From Chrysoporthe austroafricana (lineage: Eukaryota > Ascomycota > Sordariomycetes > Diaporthales > Cryphonectriaceae), in assembly GCA_001051155.2 (NCBI GenBank), contig JYIP02000003.1, positions 3,286,001-3,350,000 of the forward strand: a stretch of 64,000 bases of DNA. Direction: 5' to 3'. A program made the translations under genes and the position numbers. This document shows, one piece after another, positions 12,901-24,944 of the stretch. The notes below the pieces were generated by a model. The model was not told where the DNA came from. It ran no database searches and was given only the letters and a program-made list of their open reading frames with translations. Numbering within the stretch: position 1 is the first letter of the stretch; the number at the start of each line of letters is the position of its first letter.

Positions 12901-14023
12901 ACATTGCCACTCCGGAAGGGGCCACAGGCGCAACCTCACGTTTAGACGTCCCGCCTACTAGAGACAGGCAGGGAACAGAGGCAAAAGCCCCCCCAAAGAC
13001 TCAGCTCAGCAGCGGAACGTGTGCTATTTTGGTATTGTAAGATTGCATTTCGAAGTAATGGGGTCCCACGAGCGTGGTCCTCTTCTTTCCTTTGTGCCGG
13101 GTATCTTGAGGTACAATGCGTACACCAGAAGCCAGAGAGAAAGCAGCTTTCCCAGAAAAGGCAACAAAATGCAATGACAGGCCGGGCAAGTCTGATGACG
13201 CGGGCCCTCGTCGTGGCTCGCACGGTGTCATCAAGCCAGCCTTGCGCTCTGGTGCCTGAGAAGATATGCTTTCTTGGTCCATTCTCTTGTCCCACCCTCC
13301 CTTTCGTCCCTTCCCAGCGGGCTTTGTTCCCAGAGTTCCGTCCCCGTCTTTTGGCCCCACCCTGTATGAATCATTCGTGACGTCCGTCGGCATGCGCCGT
13401 ACATGCTCCTGCAATCTTATGTACAAGTGGAAGAAAATCGAAGTGAAGTTGGTACAGGGCGAAGTCGACCGATTGAAGCTCGCCGTGCGAAAACGTCGTC
13501 GAAGATCGAGTGGTGTAGAAGCGAAGGTTTGAAATCCCGTGATCCCTATGCAAAAAAGAAGAATATAAAAAAAAAAAAGAAGAAGAAAGAAAAGAAGAAA
13601 AAGAAGAACTATAAACCTGGTCCCTAGGGTAGAACGCTCATATAGTGCGCCGACGAATATGAAGACGTCAAGAAGAAATTCGCATCGCGGTTTCAGAAAG
13701 CAAGTGCCGGCTCATCAATATTTCCAGCTCGGCGGTCAAGAAAATCCATGGTGAAAAGCCAGTCTGCAGCCCCCGGCTTTGAACAAGTCGTGGAGGGGAA
13801 TCTGCTGCGGTCTGGCCCAGAAGAGAAGAGACGAAAGAAAGAGAAGAGCCACCATCAAAAAAAGCCTGCCTGCTCTTGTTGCTTGGCTGGTGAACTGTGC
13901 AAAATGTGCTCGAGGTCTTTCTCTGCGTTGTGCAGGCTGTCGCCCGGCTACAGCGTTCGAAATCGCCCGTCCAGTTGAATCGAAGATTGAGAATGTCGTC
14001 GTTGAGTCCTTGAATGTTCAGTG
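9906..14023. other. Intergenic region, 4.1 kb, no gene seen
   Basis: This lies between the end of the TBC gene and the 3' end of the convergent Q/P-rich gene. I see no conserved frame, RNA gene or mobile element. It contains a GACGAC/GCCGCC-like simple repeat at 11030-11072, a run of G tracts at 11296-11333, and an A/AAG-rich tract at 13558-13611 that may lie in the 3' flank of the neighbouring gene. The 3' untranslated region of the TBC gene probably covers the first few hundred bases. Confidence 0.55.
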
Positions 14024-15733
14024 CTACTCGTCCCTTCGTTCCCGCGGAGCTGTCGGTCCTGCGCTTCCGACTCGCGGTCGTTCCTCCGACAAGTGTGGCG
14101 AACCCTGTAGAGAGTCTGCCCTGCCTAGCTGTCTTCTCGTATCCGCTGCCTGAGCAGGTGGGTAGCGGGCCGCATGCAGTGAAGGGTCGTCCGATGAAAG
14201 TAAAGAAGAAACCGAATGCGCCGCGTTGCGTGTCTGTACCGTGGAGGGTTGGCTGAATGAAGACGGCTCTGCCGGTGTTCCTGCTGTCTCTCTTGCTGCG
14301 CCGGGCCCCGAAGTGGACATGGGGGACATGCCGCGGGACGAGCCAATCGTCTCGGCCCGGCCGCGCCTGTAAGTTGTCGATCCGTCGCTCGCCTGGCGCG
14401 AGTGCGCCCTCCGTCGCCCTGGCGGGGGGTTCGAGATCGCGGAGCCCGCGCCATGGGAGAAGGGCGGGGATCTGAAGCGCTGCTGTGTGCTCGGCGGCGG
14501 CGCGGCTTGTTGTGGTCCTGCCGCCTTCCGCTTCCGTGGCGATTCCCCTACTGCTTGTTGAAACCCACGTTAGCCCCCCGTTCTGCCCCGTTTCCCCCCC
14601 CCCCCTCAGGATCGATTTTTGGATTTGGACACACCGGATGGGGTTCCCGGCTGGTTGGAGCCGGACTGGTTGGCTTGGCTTGAAGGGGGCTGCCACATGT
14701 GGAAGTAGATGGACGGGGACTGCTGCGACTCTTGCTGCTGCGCCGAGCCAACACCTGGGTGCGACTGCGCCGCTCCCGCGCCGCCAGAGCTCGGGAGCAC
14801 GCTCGTGTTCAAGTTAGACAGGCCGGACCCTCCCGGCATGGGACGGCTCCCAGATGCCGGCACGGTGTAGCCGCGGGTCCGGGGGGAAGCAGGATAGCCT
14901 CCCACAAAACTGCCATGGACACCCTGCGTGGATCCGGGGGTCGAAGGAACCCCTCCAGAGCCCTGGTAGTGCCCATAGGCCTGTGGGTGAGAGTCGCGTC
15001 GGTGCCTTGGAGATGCAGGCCCGGGCAGGAGCTGTTGCGGGTGGATCTGCTGCGCGAACTGCTGCGCCCACTCCAGAGCAGCAGGAGGGAGGGTGCCCCC
15101 GCCCATACCAGCGAACACTACAGGTACCATCGGAGGCGGGATGCCGCCCTGCAACGAGGCCCGCAGGATTTCGAACTCGGTCTTTCGTTGCTCCAGGCGG
15201 AAGCGCTCCTGGTTCGTGCGCTCTTCTTCCTGTCTCCGCTTCTCCTCTTCCGCCTTCGCATGCAGCCACGCCCGCATAGCGTCCTCCGAGGACTGCCATC
15301 CTGGAGGTGGAGGAAGCTGGCCCGGCTGCTGCACCAGTCCCTGCTGTTGCTGTTGCTGCTGAGACTGCTGATGCTGGGCTTGGTGATGCTGCTGATGCTG
15401 CTGCTGCTGCTGCTGTTGCTGCTGCTGGCTCTGAGAAGCTGGCGGCGGGGGCGGCGGAGGTGGTCCCTGCCCGACTGATGGTCCAGGAGGAGGTGGTGGG
15501 TGCGACCCGGGAGGCAATGGCTGGCCAGAGCTCATGGCTGCCGGAGGTGGCAGGCCACGATAAGATCCGGACATGAGTTGGCTCGGCGGGCTGCGGCTTC
15601 GAGAGATAAAGGCTAGTGGTTTCTGAGACTCCTGGTACATCAGAGGGGGGGAAGGTCGAGAGGTATTCGGTGGCGTCGGAAGGTCATGAATCGACTTGTA
15701 GCCGTACTGAACTGGCTTGCTGATGGTGAGCAT
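14024..15733 (-). CDS. Conserved fungal Q/P-rich protein with coiled coil, function unknown
   Basis: On the minus strand exon 1 runs 15733-14635 and exon 2 runs 14547-14024. The 87-nt intron has donor GTGTGT, a CTAAC branch site and acceptor CAGTAG. The product is 540 residues. Without the intron the frame would stop at 14606; with it the frame crosses as TPSG-ESPRKRKAAGPQ and stays open for 174 more codons. In order it has: Pro-rich N terminus, poly-Gln (plus-strand 15335-15430), a charged helix (KAEEEKRRQEEERTNQERF), the motif GGIPPPMVPVVFAGMGGG, a Gly/Ser-rich part with SPSIYFHMWQPP, the basic patch SPRKRKAAG, and a Ser-rich tail ending RRDE. I remember this motif order from uncharacterised Pezizomycotina proteins. 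The basic patch suggests a nuclear role, which is inference. The start is uncertain: the frame is open up to 15943, and TACGTAG before the chosen ATG could be a leader-intron acceptor. Confidence 0.75.
15335..15430 (-). repeat. Poly-glutamine CAG/CAA repeat in coding sequence
   Basis: On the minus strand the Q/P-rich gene contains a mixed CAG/CAA tract coding for two runs of Gln broken by His and Ala. It follows a proline run. Such tracts vary in length between strains. Confidence 0.85.
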
Positions 15734-18700
15734 CCTCTCATCTACGTACAAGACCAAATCGGGTATCGAAACGAAACAAAAGGGATCGGAGCGAAGGCAA
15801 TGTCCGAGTGGTAGAAGGTAAAACAACTGGCGGGAAGAATTCAAGTGTGAGTATGAGTTGCTGTCAAGAAGCAGAAGTGAAGCACCAAACCCCAGGGTGA
15901 AGATGTTTGGGAAGGTAGCAAGAGAAGAAGGTGGTGAAATCAACCTTTCTGCAAGGAAGCTTGGTGGTGGCGGCCAAGCTGGTAAAGAATGGCCAGGACG
16001 CAGGCGGGGCGCGTGTGTGATGAAACGTCGAAATGAGCCAACCCAACCTCATTTGGCCATAACGACGGGACGGAATATAGGTCGCCTCCGAGGAAGGAAA
16101 TGCTCGACCGGACGATGTACTGTGTATTGATCTGCCCAAGGTCCCAGTTGGCCCAGACCGGTCGGGGTGGAGCAGCACCGCGGGTGAATGAGTGAGTGTG
16201 TGCGTCGAACTGGGGCCGATCCTGGTCGAGATCTGCTGGTAGAGCAGATTTGACGAGCTCGCAAGTGACAGAAGCTGACAAGGAGGGTTGCCCGAGGGTA
16301 ATAGAACGGATATTATTAGCGAAGGGTAAGGTAAGAACGCGGCAGCCCCAAGGAAAATTAGAAGGCAATCCTGAACGAGAGACGGCCAAAACGTCTTGGT
16401 TCCGGCCAGTTTGGGGCGGTACCTTCGACCTAAGACGGCACGGCCGGTGGAGAGCAAGGTGCCTGGGTTATTTCATTTAGAAGCCGCCCTGTATCAGATG
16501 AGATTGAGGCCAGGGTCGGGGGAGAATAAGCCTTGAACGGCGATATCAGGTCTCAGGGTTCCTGGGTGCTCTCGAATGAGACGAATCTAGCCACGACCCG
16601 CAGCACAGGGCAGCGCAGCACAGCGAAAACCGTGGCACACGTCCAATGATAAGCAGAGATCCGAGCGGGACTACTATGTATGGCAACGGTTGTATAAGAG
16701 GAGTGCAGCTTGCACAGGAGCCTTGACTCGATGGAGCAGGTCAGCCCAGACCCCCTGACATACATAAACACTGCTCCCAGGCAGGCTTGTGCACGAGAGC
16801 CATGGCGGCCAGCCTGTGCTGCGCGAGAACATCAGCAGTGCGAGGCGATGGCCGCTAGACGGAGGCAAGGTTGATAGACACAAGGCGGCCGTCGACCTCG
16901 AGGGCGAGCCGCGGGACGGACGCCTTGGCGGTTCCTCGCACTGCTGGCTGCTGTCGAGCTGGACGTGCGGCCGCTGAGTTTCCCTTAGAAGCCTAGGCCG
17001 GGCGTGCGGCACCCCAGAAGGGGCAGTATCGGAACGATATTGGACTGGTGTGATTCCGTAGGGCGTAGCGAACGGAATGAGGTGGACATGGTCCAAGGTA
17101 GAGCAGGGTGCTTCCCCAGCGCGGGACCGCCCACATCCCTCGTCGCCGCCGCTGTGAAGGCTGGCCGCGCTCTCTGCGGCGCTGTCACGTTTCCGGCTCC
17201 TGATGCGCTCTCTGCCTCCTTTTGCCCCCATTTTGGGATCTCTTAGGCAGGGGAGATGAGGGACTGCGACGGGGCCCGGGGGCCCACAAATTGGGGTGGG
17301 CTCCCCGGACGCAGGGTAGATCCCAAGGGGAGACGGACCAGCGCAGACAAGTCAGTACGTGTGGGGCCATTGTGCTGCATCTGCAAGTACCATAGTAAGG
17401 TGAGTCCGGATCTGTCATATAGCCCGTATTTTAATGGTCCGGTATCTCTATTTGCACAACGATGTCGCCGGCGTCATCGTCGGCCTCGATAGGGCTAGGA
17501 GGCTGATCGCGAGAGGGCCACGGCAAGGGTGGCTGTACGTCGCGGTGCTGTACGTCCGTACGATGCTGGCTGAGGGCCGCGCCACCGCGCAGGCTCTCGG
17601 CTCGAGCAGGTACCAGGATGGCCAGGATGGGCCAGAGACATCGTCCGGATGTCGCCTGTCCAAGCAGCGCCGCCCTGCCCCTAGTGTGCGCTGCTTCCCA
17701 GAGGCGTACAGTAGCGTGCGCAGGCAGGACGGCGCGCACGGCTCCTGGGAGATCCCGCCAAGAGGCAGGGCACGGTGCTACTATGTATCGCATTCGGCCG
17801 GCCGCGACGAGGGTGACGGGAGCCCCAGAGCGCGTGCTTGCCACTACGCAGCATGCCAGTACGACTGTGGAGGCTGGGTGCGCCGGTTCAGCTGGGAGAT
17901 GGGGCGGTAAGTATGCAAATCGGTGATGAAGAGCGGGGCTGCCCCGAGTCGGCGGTGGGTCCCAAATTGCTTCCTGTCGCTACGCGTGTGGCCTTGATGA
18001 GGCCAAAAGAGCGGCTGAAGGGGGAGCGAGATTTGAGTGAGCGTGCGCGCGTGCGCGCGTGCTGTGGTGCTGGTCCCGAGCTGGGGGAGGGAGGAGGGGG
18101 CCACTCTGGAGGTTGTATCGCGTGCCCTGGCCCGGAACCTGCAGACCTGCAGCCACGGGAGATGGCCCACTGCCCGCTGCGCGCTGCGCCGTGACCACGC
18201 AGCCGGGGAGGGAGGCGGTCCTGGGCCGTGTCACCTTGGGCAGACAAAAGTCGAACCAAGGTGGTGACATCGTGGGGCGTCGCGCCAGCGTCGAACACTC
18301 GCCTGCTCCGCATCATCACGCAGCAGGCCCAAAGCCGCGGCTTCTTCTCATCTCCGCCCGCAGCATCATTGGCTACGACCATAAGCAGTAGGCAGCATGG
18401 CAGCGTGGGCCCCCAGCGCGGCCCCAGGCGAGGGCCGGCACCAGACGGGGGTGCGGCAGGACGGCGCTGCTGGCGATCACTGGAGCTAGCCAGAGTTGGG
18501 CTGATGATGAAACAGCCGCTCTCACACCCCAACGGGACAAGGCGACATTGTGGCTTGCGTGTCGGCGGGGCACGCCCCAAAGCGGCAAACCCGTCGATAT
18601 GAGGCCCGCGTCAGAGCGACAGAGTCTGGAAATTAAGGCCCCTGGAAGCCACAAGCCGGGGTGGAGGGGGGTGAGCGCCGCTCTGCCGTCTGAACCTCTT

Positions 18701-21700
18701 GGGCCTCGGGGCCAGGACCTGGCGAATGCAGAAGGTGAGCGGCCGAAATTGGCTACCGGAAGGACGAGGTGGGTGGTCTGGTGGGCGCCGTCGTGCTGGG
18801 GGGTCAGGCGGAGAGGGAGGAGGGAGAGGCGGTCATGAGAGGAGGAGGAGGAGGAGGAGGAGCTGGATGTTGCCCATGTCCAGGACGGACCAGTGCCTCG
18901 CGCCGTCATAGCGGCAGGATGCTGCGGCCTGGCGGGCCACGGTAGTGGTGAATGCTGATAGAGCGTGTCCACGGCCAAGAGGACGACAGCGATGTCGAGG
19001 CGCACCACGAGCAAGCCTCAGACTCTGCTGGTGATCAAAGTTTATTTCGCTAGTTTGTTCTCTCTCCTGAGGGGGGAAGTACCAAGGTACCCAAGTAGCG
19101 GTTGAGAGAGCTACAGGGTTGGCCGTGCGGCCGTGGGAGGTATGTACCTTGGACCCCGTGCCCCGCAGGCAGCGCTGCGTCCAGCACGGTGGCAGCGCCC
19201 GCTAGAGAGGTACCGTGTACCAGCACGCAGCACAAGGACATTGTTGTTGCGCGTTACTGGGTACAGGGATGCCCTAGATCTTTCTCATTTTCGCGTCGAT
19301 GACAGTCTCGCAGTGCTGACAGGGACGGCTGGAATTGGCTTCCAGCCCAGGCTGCCCAGGCATACCGACCGAGCAGAGGGTGTCTGCGAGCCAGGGCGCA
19401 GGCGCTGTGCCCAGCACAGCACACTGAGCATGCTATAGTGGCTGTCTGCTCAGCAGAACCTCAACTGCCGCCCCCTCCAGGTCCCCAGCCAGCCAGTTGT
19501 CTTAACAGCACGATAGTGTGCGCATACATACGTGCTGAGGTACCGCAGTACAAGACATCTGTCGCAGGTATCTCCCACCTGGCATAACCTGGCAGGAATC
19601 GGTTTAGGGCTGAAGAAACGCTCACGAGTCGGGGGCTATAGTGCTGAGGTACGTATAGTACAATGTCTCGCACGGTCCAGGCGGCCATGGGAATTTGGGA
19701 TTGGGGATTTGGTACATGGCAACCTCGCAACCTCATCTCGTCATCCCGTCCCGCCCTTGTCTCGTCCCATCGCATCTCGTCCCATCGCCTCCCTCCCACC
19801 CCATCGTTCGCTCCCGTCACCACGAACACGCTGCCACCATGGTTCACGCCTACCCAATATAACCCAATATACAGCACGGTCCCCGCCCTGCCTACAGTAC
19901 GGGGCGGACGGATAGGTCGCCACCGGGCCGCGGCCATGTGGGCAGTCCAGTATGGCCCCCCGTGATCACCGCCCAGGCCCCCAGACCGTTGGGATCTACC
20001 ACGGCGTCTTAAAGCTTGTCTGCTATAGTCGGGGCCTAGACCCACGACCCAGATCCACGCCCAAACGGGAAACAAATCTGCGCCGTGTCCCCACTCCTTG
20101 CTGCAAGTCACACTCGCAAATCAGGCTCGCCGGATGTTACTGCTTGTCTTTGACAGCTCCGATCTGACGGTCCACAGCCGAAGGGTGCGTTCCTGGCCTC
20201 GCACAGGCATGCACGCGACAGAAGGAAGCGCTCACCGAGCGCACAGGATGGGATGGGATGGGATGAGATGGGAAGGGAGGGAAATGGGAGGGAAGAAGGG
20301 GGGGAGGCTGGGGTTGGAATCGATCCCGCCCTGCCGCCGCACGGAGGGAGGAGGAGAGCGGCGGTTGGAAGATTAAGGCTCCAGGGCAGGCTGGGACATC
20401 CAGCGGTGAACGCTGACGTCGAGCCGGACCACAGCGAGGCCAGGCCAGGCGAGGCACGTCAGCCACCAGTCCTCCTCGCGCCAGCCGCTCGTCCTCGAGG
20501 CCTTGCCCGGGGGCATTCGGGCTTCCATCAGACTAAGTGGGCGATGTGGCTGCTCGGCCCCTCCCTCCTCCTCACTCGCCTGGGCCCTCCTGGTCCCTCC
20601 TGTGCCCCCCCTCGGGGGATACCATCGAGTGGACGAGAGGACGAGAGCCCCGGTCTGTGGCTGACTAAGAGGACCCCGGAATCAATCTGAAACAGGGTGC
20701 CATTTCTCTCGATGCTACCCTGCAGACGACCCGCATCCCCATCCCTGAGATCTCACCAGCGACGGATCCCATTTTCTGGCTTGTGAGCAGCCGGCTCAAT
20801 CTCGCACTTCCTGCCCCAAATCTCAGCCTTCCGGATCTCCCAAGCCTCGACTGGGCCAGCGGCCACTCGCGCTGGTCCGCCTGTGGGCCCTCCTCCCATC
20901 TCCCCGGCAGCACGGCGCGGCCCAGCCCAGCCACCAGGCCGCCTCTGGGTGCTTCTCTGATGAGGGTGTGTGGCCGTTGATAAGCTTGTGATTCGGAGAT
21001 CCTGCCCTCCAGCGCGCAGGATCTGGCATGTGATCTCCGTTCAGGGACACCACCCACGCCCTGGGCATGCCACGACGGTCTGACGACTCATGCCGTTCCA
21101 GGAAAGCCCAGATCAAGAATAGCTGGGTCACCAGAACGTTGAGGCCCGAGATACCGGGTCCGCCTCTCATTCGCCTCAGCAGAAATTGGGTGTGAAGGTA
21201 CAGTATGACAGCCGTGACCCTGCCAATCAAACTCGCATGACGACTGCCTGCTCGCAGCAGCCTGAGCCGGCCAACAATCTTCACAATAAGCCTCTTTGTT
21301 TTGGCCCTGGCGGCCTGCGTCTGCTCGGTGCTAAAATCGGTCAAAATTCCGCACCATTGTCCAAGGACGACCTCCGCTTCGGGAAGCCATCGCTGCAACG
21401 AGCGGTCTTCGGATATAAAGCGGCGGCTCGATCTGCCGCACCAAGGGCCTGCAGCATCCTTCGCGACCCTCCACGGGCACGGGAGCTCTTGGCCGGTACG
21501 CTTTGAGGGTCTCATCCCAAAGGGGTGCGTTCTTTTCTGGACCCTTGCGAGAGCCCACTGGCGTGGTCTGTCCAGCTCGGGCAGCGGCCAACAAAATTGT
21601 GCTCGATACGGCCAGCTGCTCAACACTCGACAGAGGCCCCACCGGCCTCTGGTCTCGACTCCGATCTGCGGATTGGCGTCTCGAGGAATCAGCGTAGATG

Positions 21701-24700
21701 ATTCGATATCTACATCATACCGTATGCATGCGCAGTGTATTACCACAGCGCCTTCCCAAAAAAAAAAAGAAAGAAAAAGCTGCTCTCAGCTGTGCCGTGC
21801 GCCTCGACAGGGACGCAAGCCACAGGAACGATCTGCACCTTTGACCTACGTTTTAGATAATATGGCGAACGGCACAAGCGGGATGCACCGGAGCTCCGAA
21901 GGAGACCCCACCGGCCTCCTCGAATAGTGTCCAGTGTCTATTCGGAGCATGGCTTTGTCTATACCATGGAAGCTGGCCCGTCACGTCGTGCGAGGGAGAA
22001 GCTGTACAACATGGGCCCAATCACCTCGCTATCTTATCCGCACCTGGCGCGCCCCGGCCGCCAGAGAACGCCCTGCACCTAGGCTCAACTCTGTAGGTGC
22101 TAAGCGAGCAGGCTGCAGCTCTCTGTCGGCTTAACGGCCGGGTGCATCGACGTGCCAGCAGACTGCCGACCAACTCCCGGGTCGCAGTGGGTGTCAGGCG
22201 CTCATCGACGGGCGGAGCTGGTGTCGATGCGTCCGTGACTCGGCCGATGACCCGTGGCTGGCCTGAACCTCGTGCTTACGTGCAGAAGCTCTGCATTGGG
22301 TTCCCTGGTAGCAGCAGTAGGCGCGGTTCGCAAGCTGCATCTCTCACTGGCTGTCTGGACTGCATCGCCACTAATAACAAACACAACAAGCCGTCAAGCA
22401 GCTAGGACGCAGCCACAACATAGCAGACGTCAGCACCGAGCACCCTGGGCAGATTTCACTCCTGCAGAGAGAGGATAGAGAGGCTAGAGCAAGATGCAGG
22501 GACAGGGACAGGGCAGCCCGTGCTGTATTCACGAAAATGGGCAGCGTGCCGGCGCGCAGGCCCAACTCTATCACTACGTCTGTCCCGCCCGGCGCCACCA
22601 CCGGGGCCCCTGCCGCTGCCCGTGGTACGGGCTGCACCGCGGAGCGGAGGAGAGGAGGTGCGATAGGTGCTGGTCAGTAGCCTTACAGATCAAAAGGCGC
22701 TGGTTGCGGGCACTGCTGCATTAATGCCAGGGTGCGCTCATATTCTTCCGGGGTCGAACACGGCGCGGGAGCCAATTTGGCCTAATCGGACTGCCCTGCG
22801 GTCGCACAGCAGTCTGGAGTCCTTTCGCTAGGGGCGGCGCGTCGACGCCGCCTTCGGATGCGAGAGGGACCTAGTGACGTGCGTGAAAACCCTTGGATGG
22901 CACCCTCTCAGTTCCTGTGCTGGGCCCCGAGGGGTTCCAGGTTGTCGATAATTATAGCGAGCCGCCGCGGTCGTCCCTCCTCCTTTGCAGAGCGCGCCGT
23001 CGAGAGTTGTGGGTGAGACAGGGCTACGTCCGTCCGAGACGTACCGAGCTGCTGCTGAGGACGCCGCATCCGCCCCAGGCTATCTTGGCCATGCCACCAC
23101 CATAGATTTGCGCGTCATGTCCTCAGGAGACCCAGAGAGCCCCAGATCTCAAGCCCCAGATCTGAGTCCTGAGCGGGCCCGTCGGGGCCCAAATCTGCCC
23201 ACGAACTCTTGATGTGCACAGTGGCGATCGTTAAACTTCTTTCGCCACCGCAACTTTGTCCTTTCTTTTCGACACGTCACAAGAAGGTCTTTCTGGAACC
23301 CCCAGACCCCGGCCCGCAGCTCGGCCTGGACTTGCTGCATCTCGTCCGTCAGCACGGACAATGCACGAGGTGGAAGGGGGCTGTATCACCCTTTCGAGCC
23401 GGTCAGCCAGCCACAATAGCAAGCGGCCGCGTTGGAGACTGGGCCCCCTCGCAAGCCTCGAGAGAAAACGGTGGGCTGGCCGAAGACGTGCTGCGTCGGG
23501 GGGCGTCTCAAGGCTATGACCATAGGGGCAGGTCTTCCTGCACCTGGCATTGTATCTTGCTGCCCCCCCCCCCTCCACCTAAGAGTTGTGCCCCCCCGGC
23601 ATCCTGTGCCTCAACGCTCGTGGGTGGCGGCCGTATGTCTCGGAACATGTTGCAGGTCTCGCCCGGGACAAACTGTATCCAGAGACTCGGGCTTTCCACC
23701 TATTATAAGACCCTCTGCGCGGCTGGGCCCTCCCGCGCGCGCCGCCTTGCTTCTCCCCCTCTGCGCGTGGGAAGCCTCTCGAATGGTGGTCCCGCCGGGC
23801 GATGTTGACAGCAAGCGGCACAGCGCGACCGTCCTGCAGGCCAAATATTTTGCTTTTTCCCCCCAGCCGTGAACGAGAGATGAGATGACGCCTGTGCCCT
23901 TCCACCCCCTTGTCTGCTCCCAGACGCGTGACCGCAAGGGGCCAGAGGGTTGGGATATCGGCGCCCCCGTACCGTACGACTTACCGCATCAGTGCCACGA
24001 CCGTGTGTCGCGGACCCGGCACTTCCATTATTTGGTAGCCTCGTGCGCATCTCCGTATGAAATTTTTTTTTTTTTTTTTTGAAGGCATACTGCGCTAGAC
24101 TAGGACGTGATGCGGCCGCCTCGCCGGCCATGCTAGCCATGCGTCTGCTGCCGCCCTCCTCCTCCCCCCTTCCCGAGATTGAGACGGGAGCCGTCGGTAG
24201 ATTTGTGAGCTGAGATGAGCAGGCCAGTATGATGATCGTGGCGGATGAGTCGAGGCCAAGGGGATCTATCCTGTCTGTGGCGATATCCCGCTAACGCTGG
24301 GTCGATCAGTGGGTGGTGATCTATCTGTCCTCAAACGTCTCACTCCTCGAGGGGGATCGGCCCCCCCCCCGTGATGACCACCCCGACGACCCGACTGTGA
24401 GTGAGCACTGGGACGTGATGCCCTGAGAACACAGGGCCCTGGACCGAAGGATGGTTTCTCCCCCGAGGACGGTCCTCTGGCTCGCTTTCGCCATGCCAGA
24501 CCGATATACGTTGCTACTCTGCGGGTTGGGCAGATGCTCATGGCAGAGTGCCCCAGTGCTTCGCCCAGCAGCCGGGCGCGGCTCGGGTTACAGAATGTTA
24601 CATCGGATCGCGTGAGGACAACTGGAGTGGCCGTATGCGATGGCACTCTGGACTGCATGTTTTGGTTCACCGAGCTGTCGTCGCTGGTCAACGGTTATCT

Positions 24701-24944
24701 CGCTGCCGCGCTGCACGCGCTACGCTCCGGGGTGGCAAGGACGGCTGGACATGATCATCACACACAGAGATGATGACCCTGTAGGGAAGGGAAGAAAAAA
24801 AAAAGAAAGGAAAAAGCAAACGTGACCGGCCCACATACTGACCACGTGGTCGAACATCTGAGAAGTGTTTTTTCTTCTGCTCTAGTCTTGGCCCCCCCCC
24901 CCGGCCCTTCCAGCCGCAGCACGCCGTGCCTCTCTATACGATGG
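15734..24944. other. Gene desert, 9.2 kb
   Basis: The first few hundred bases (to about 16460) are probably the promoter and 5' leader of the Q/P-rich gene. Beyond that I find no frame with a recognisable protein and no rRNA, tRNA or transposase. Longer frames, such as 20823-21746 on the minus strand, have an arginine-heavy composition typical of antisense GC artefacts. Visible landmarks are an 18-base T tract at 24063-24080, A-rich tracts near 21757-21780 and 24795-24815, a GGAGGA repeat at 18838-18863, and two copies of an 11-base motif at 16671 and 17778. Confidence 0.55.

Noticed and set aside
13668..14696. 342-codon minus-strand frame
   Set aside because: It overlaps both exons of the Q/P-rich gene in the wrong frame. 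The spliced frame gives the remembered family motif instead.
20823..21746. 307-codon minus-strand frame in the gene desert
   Set aside because: Composition is mixed but without any recognisable domain. It starts in AT-rich DNA and needs support from RNA before it can be called a gene.
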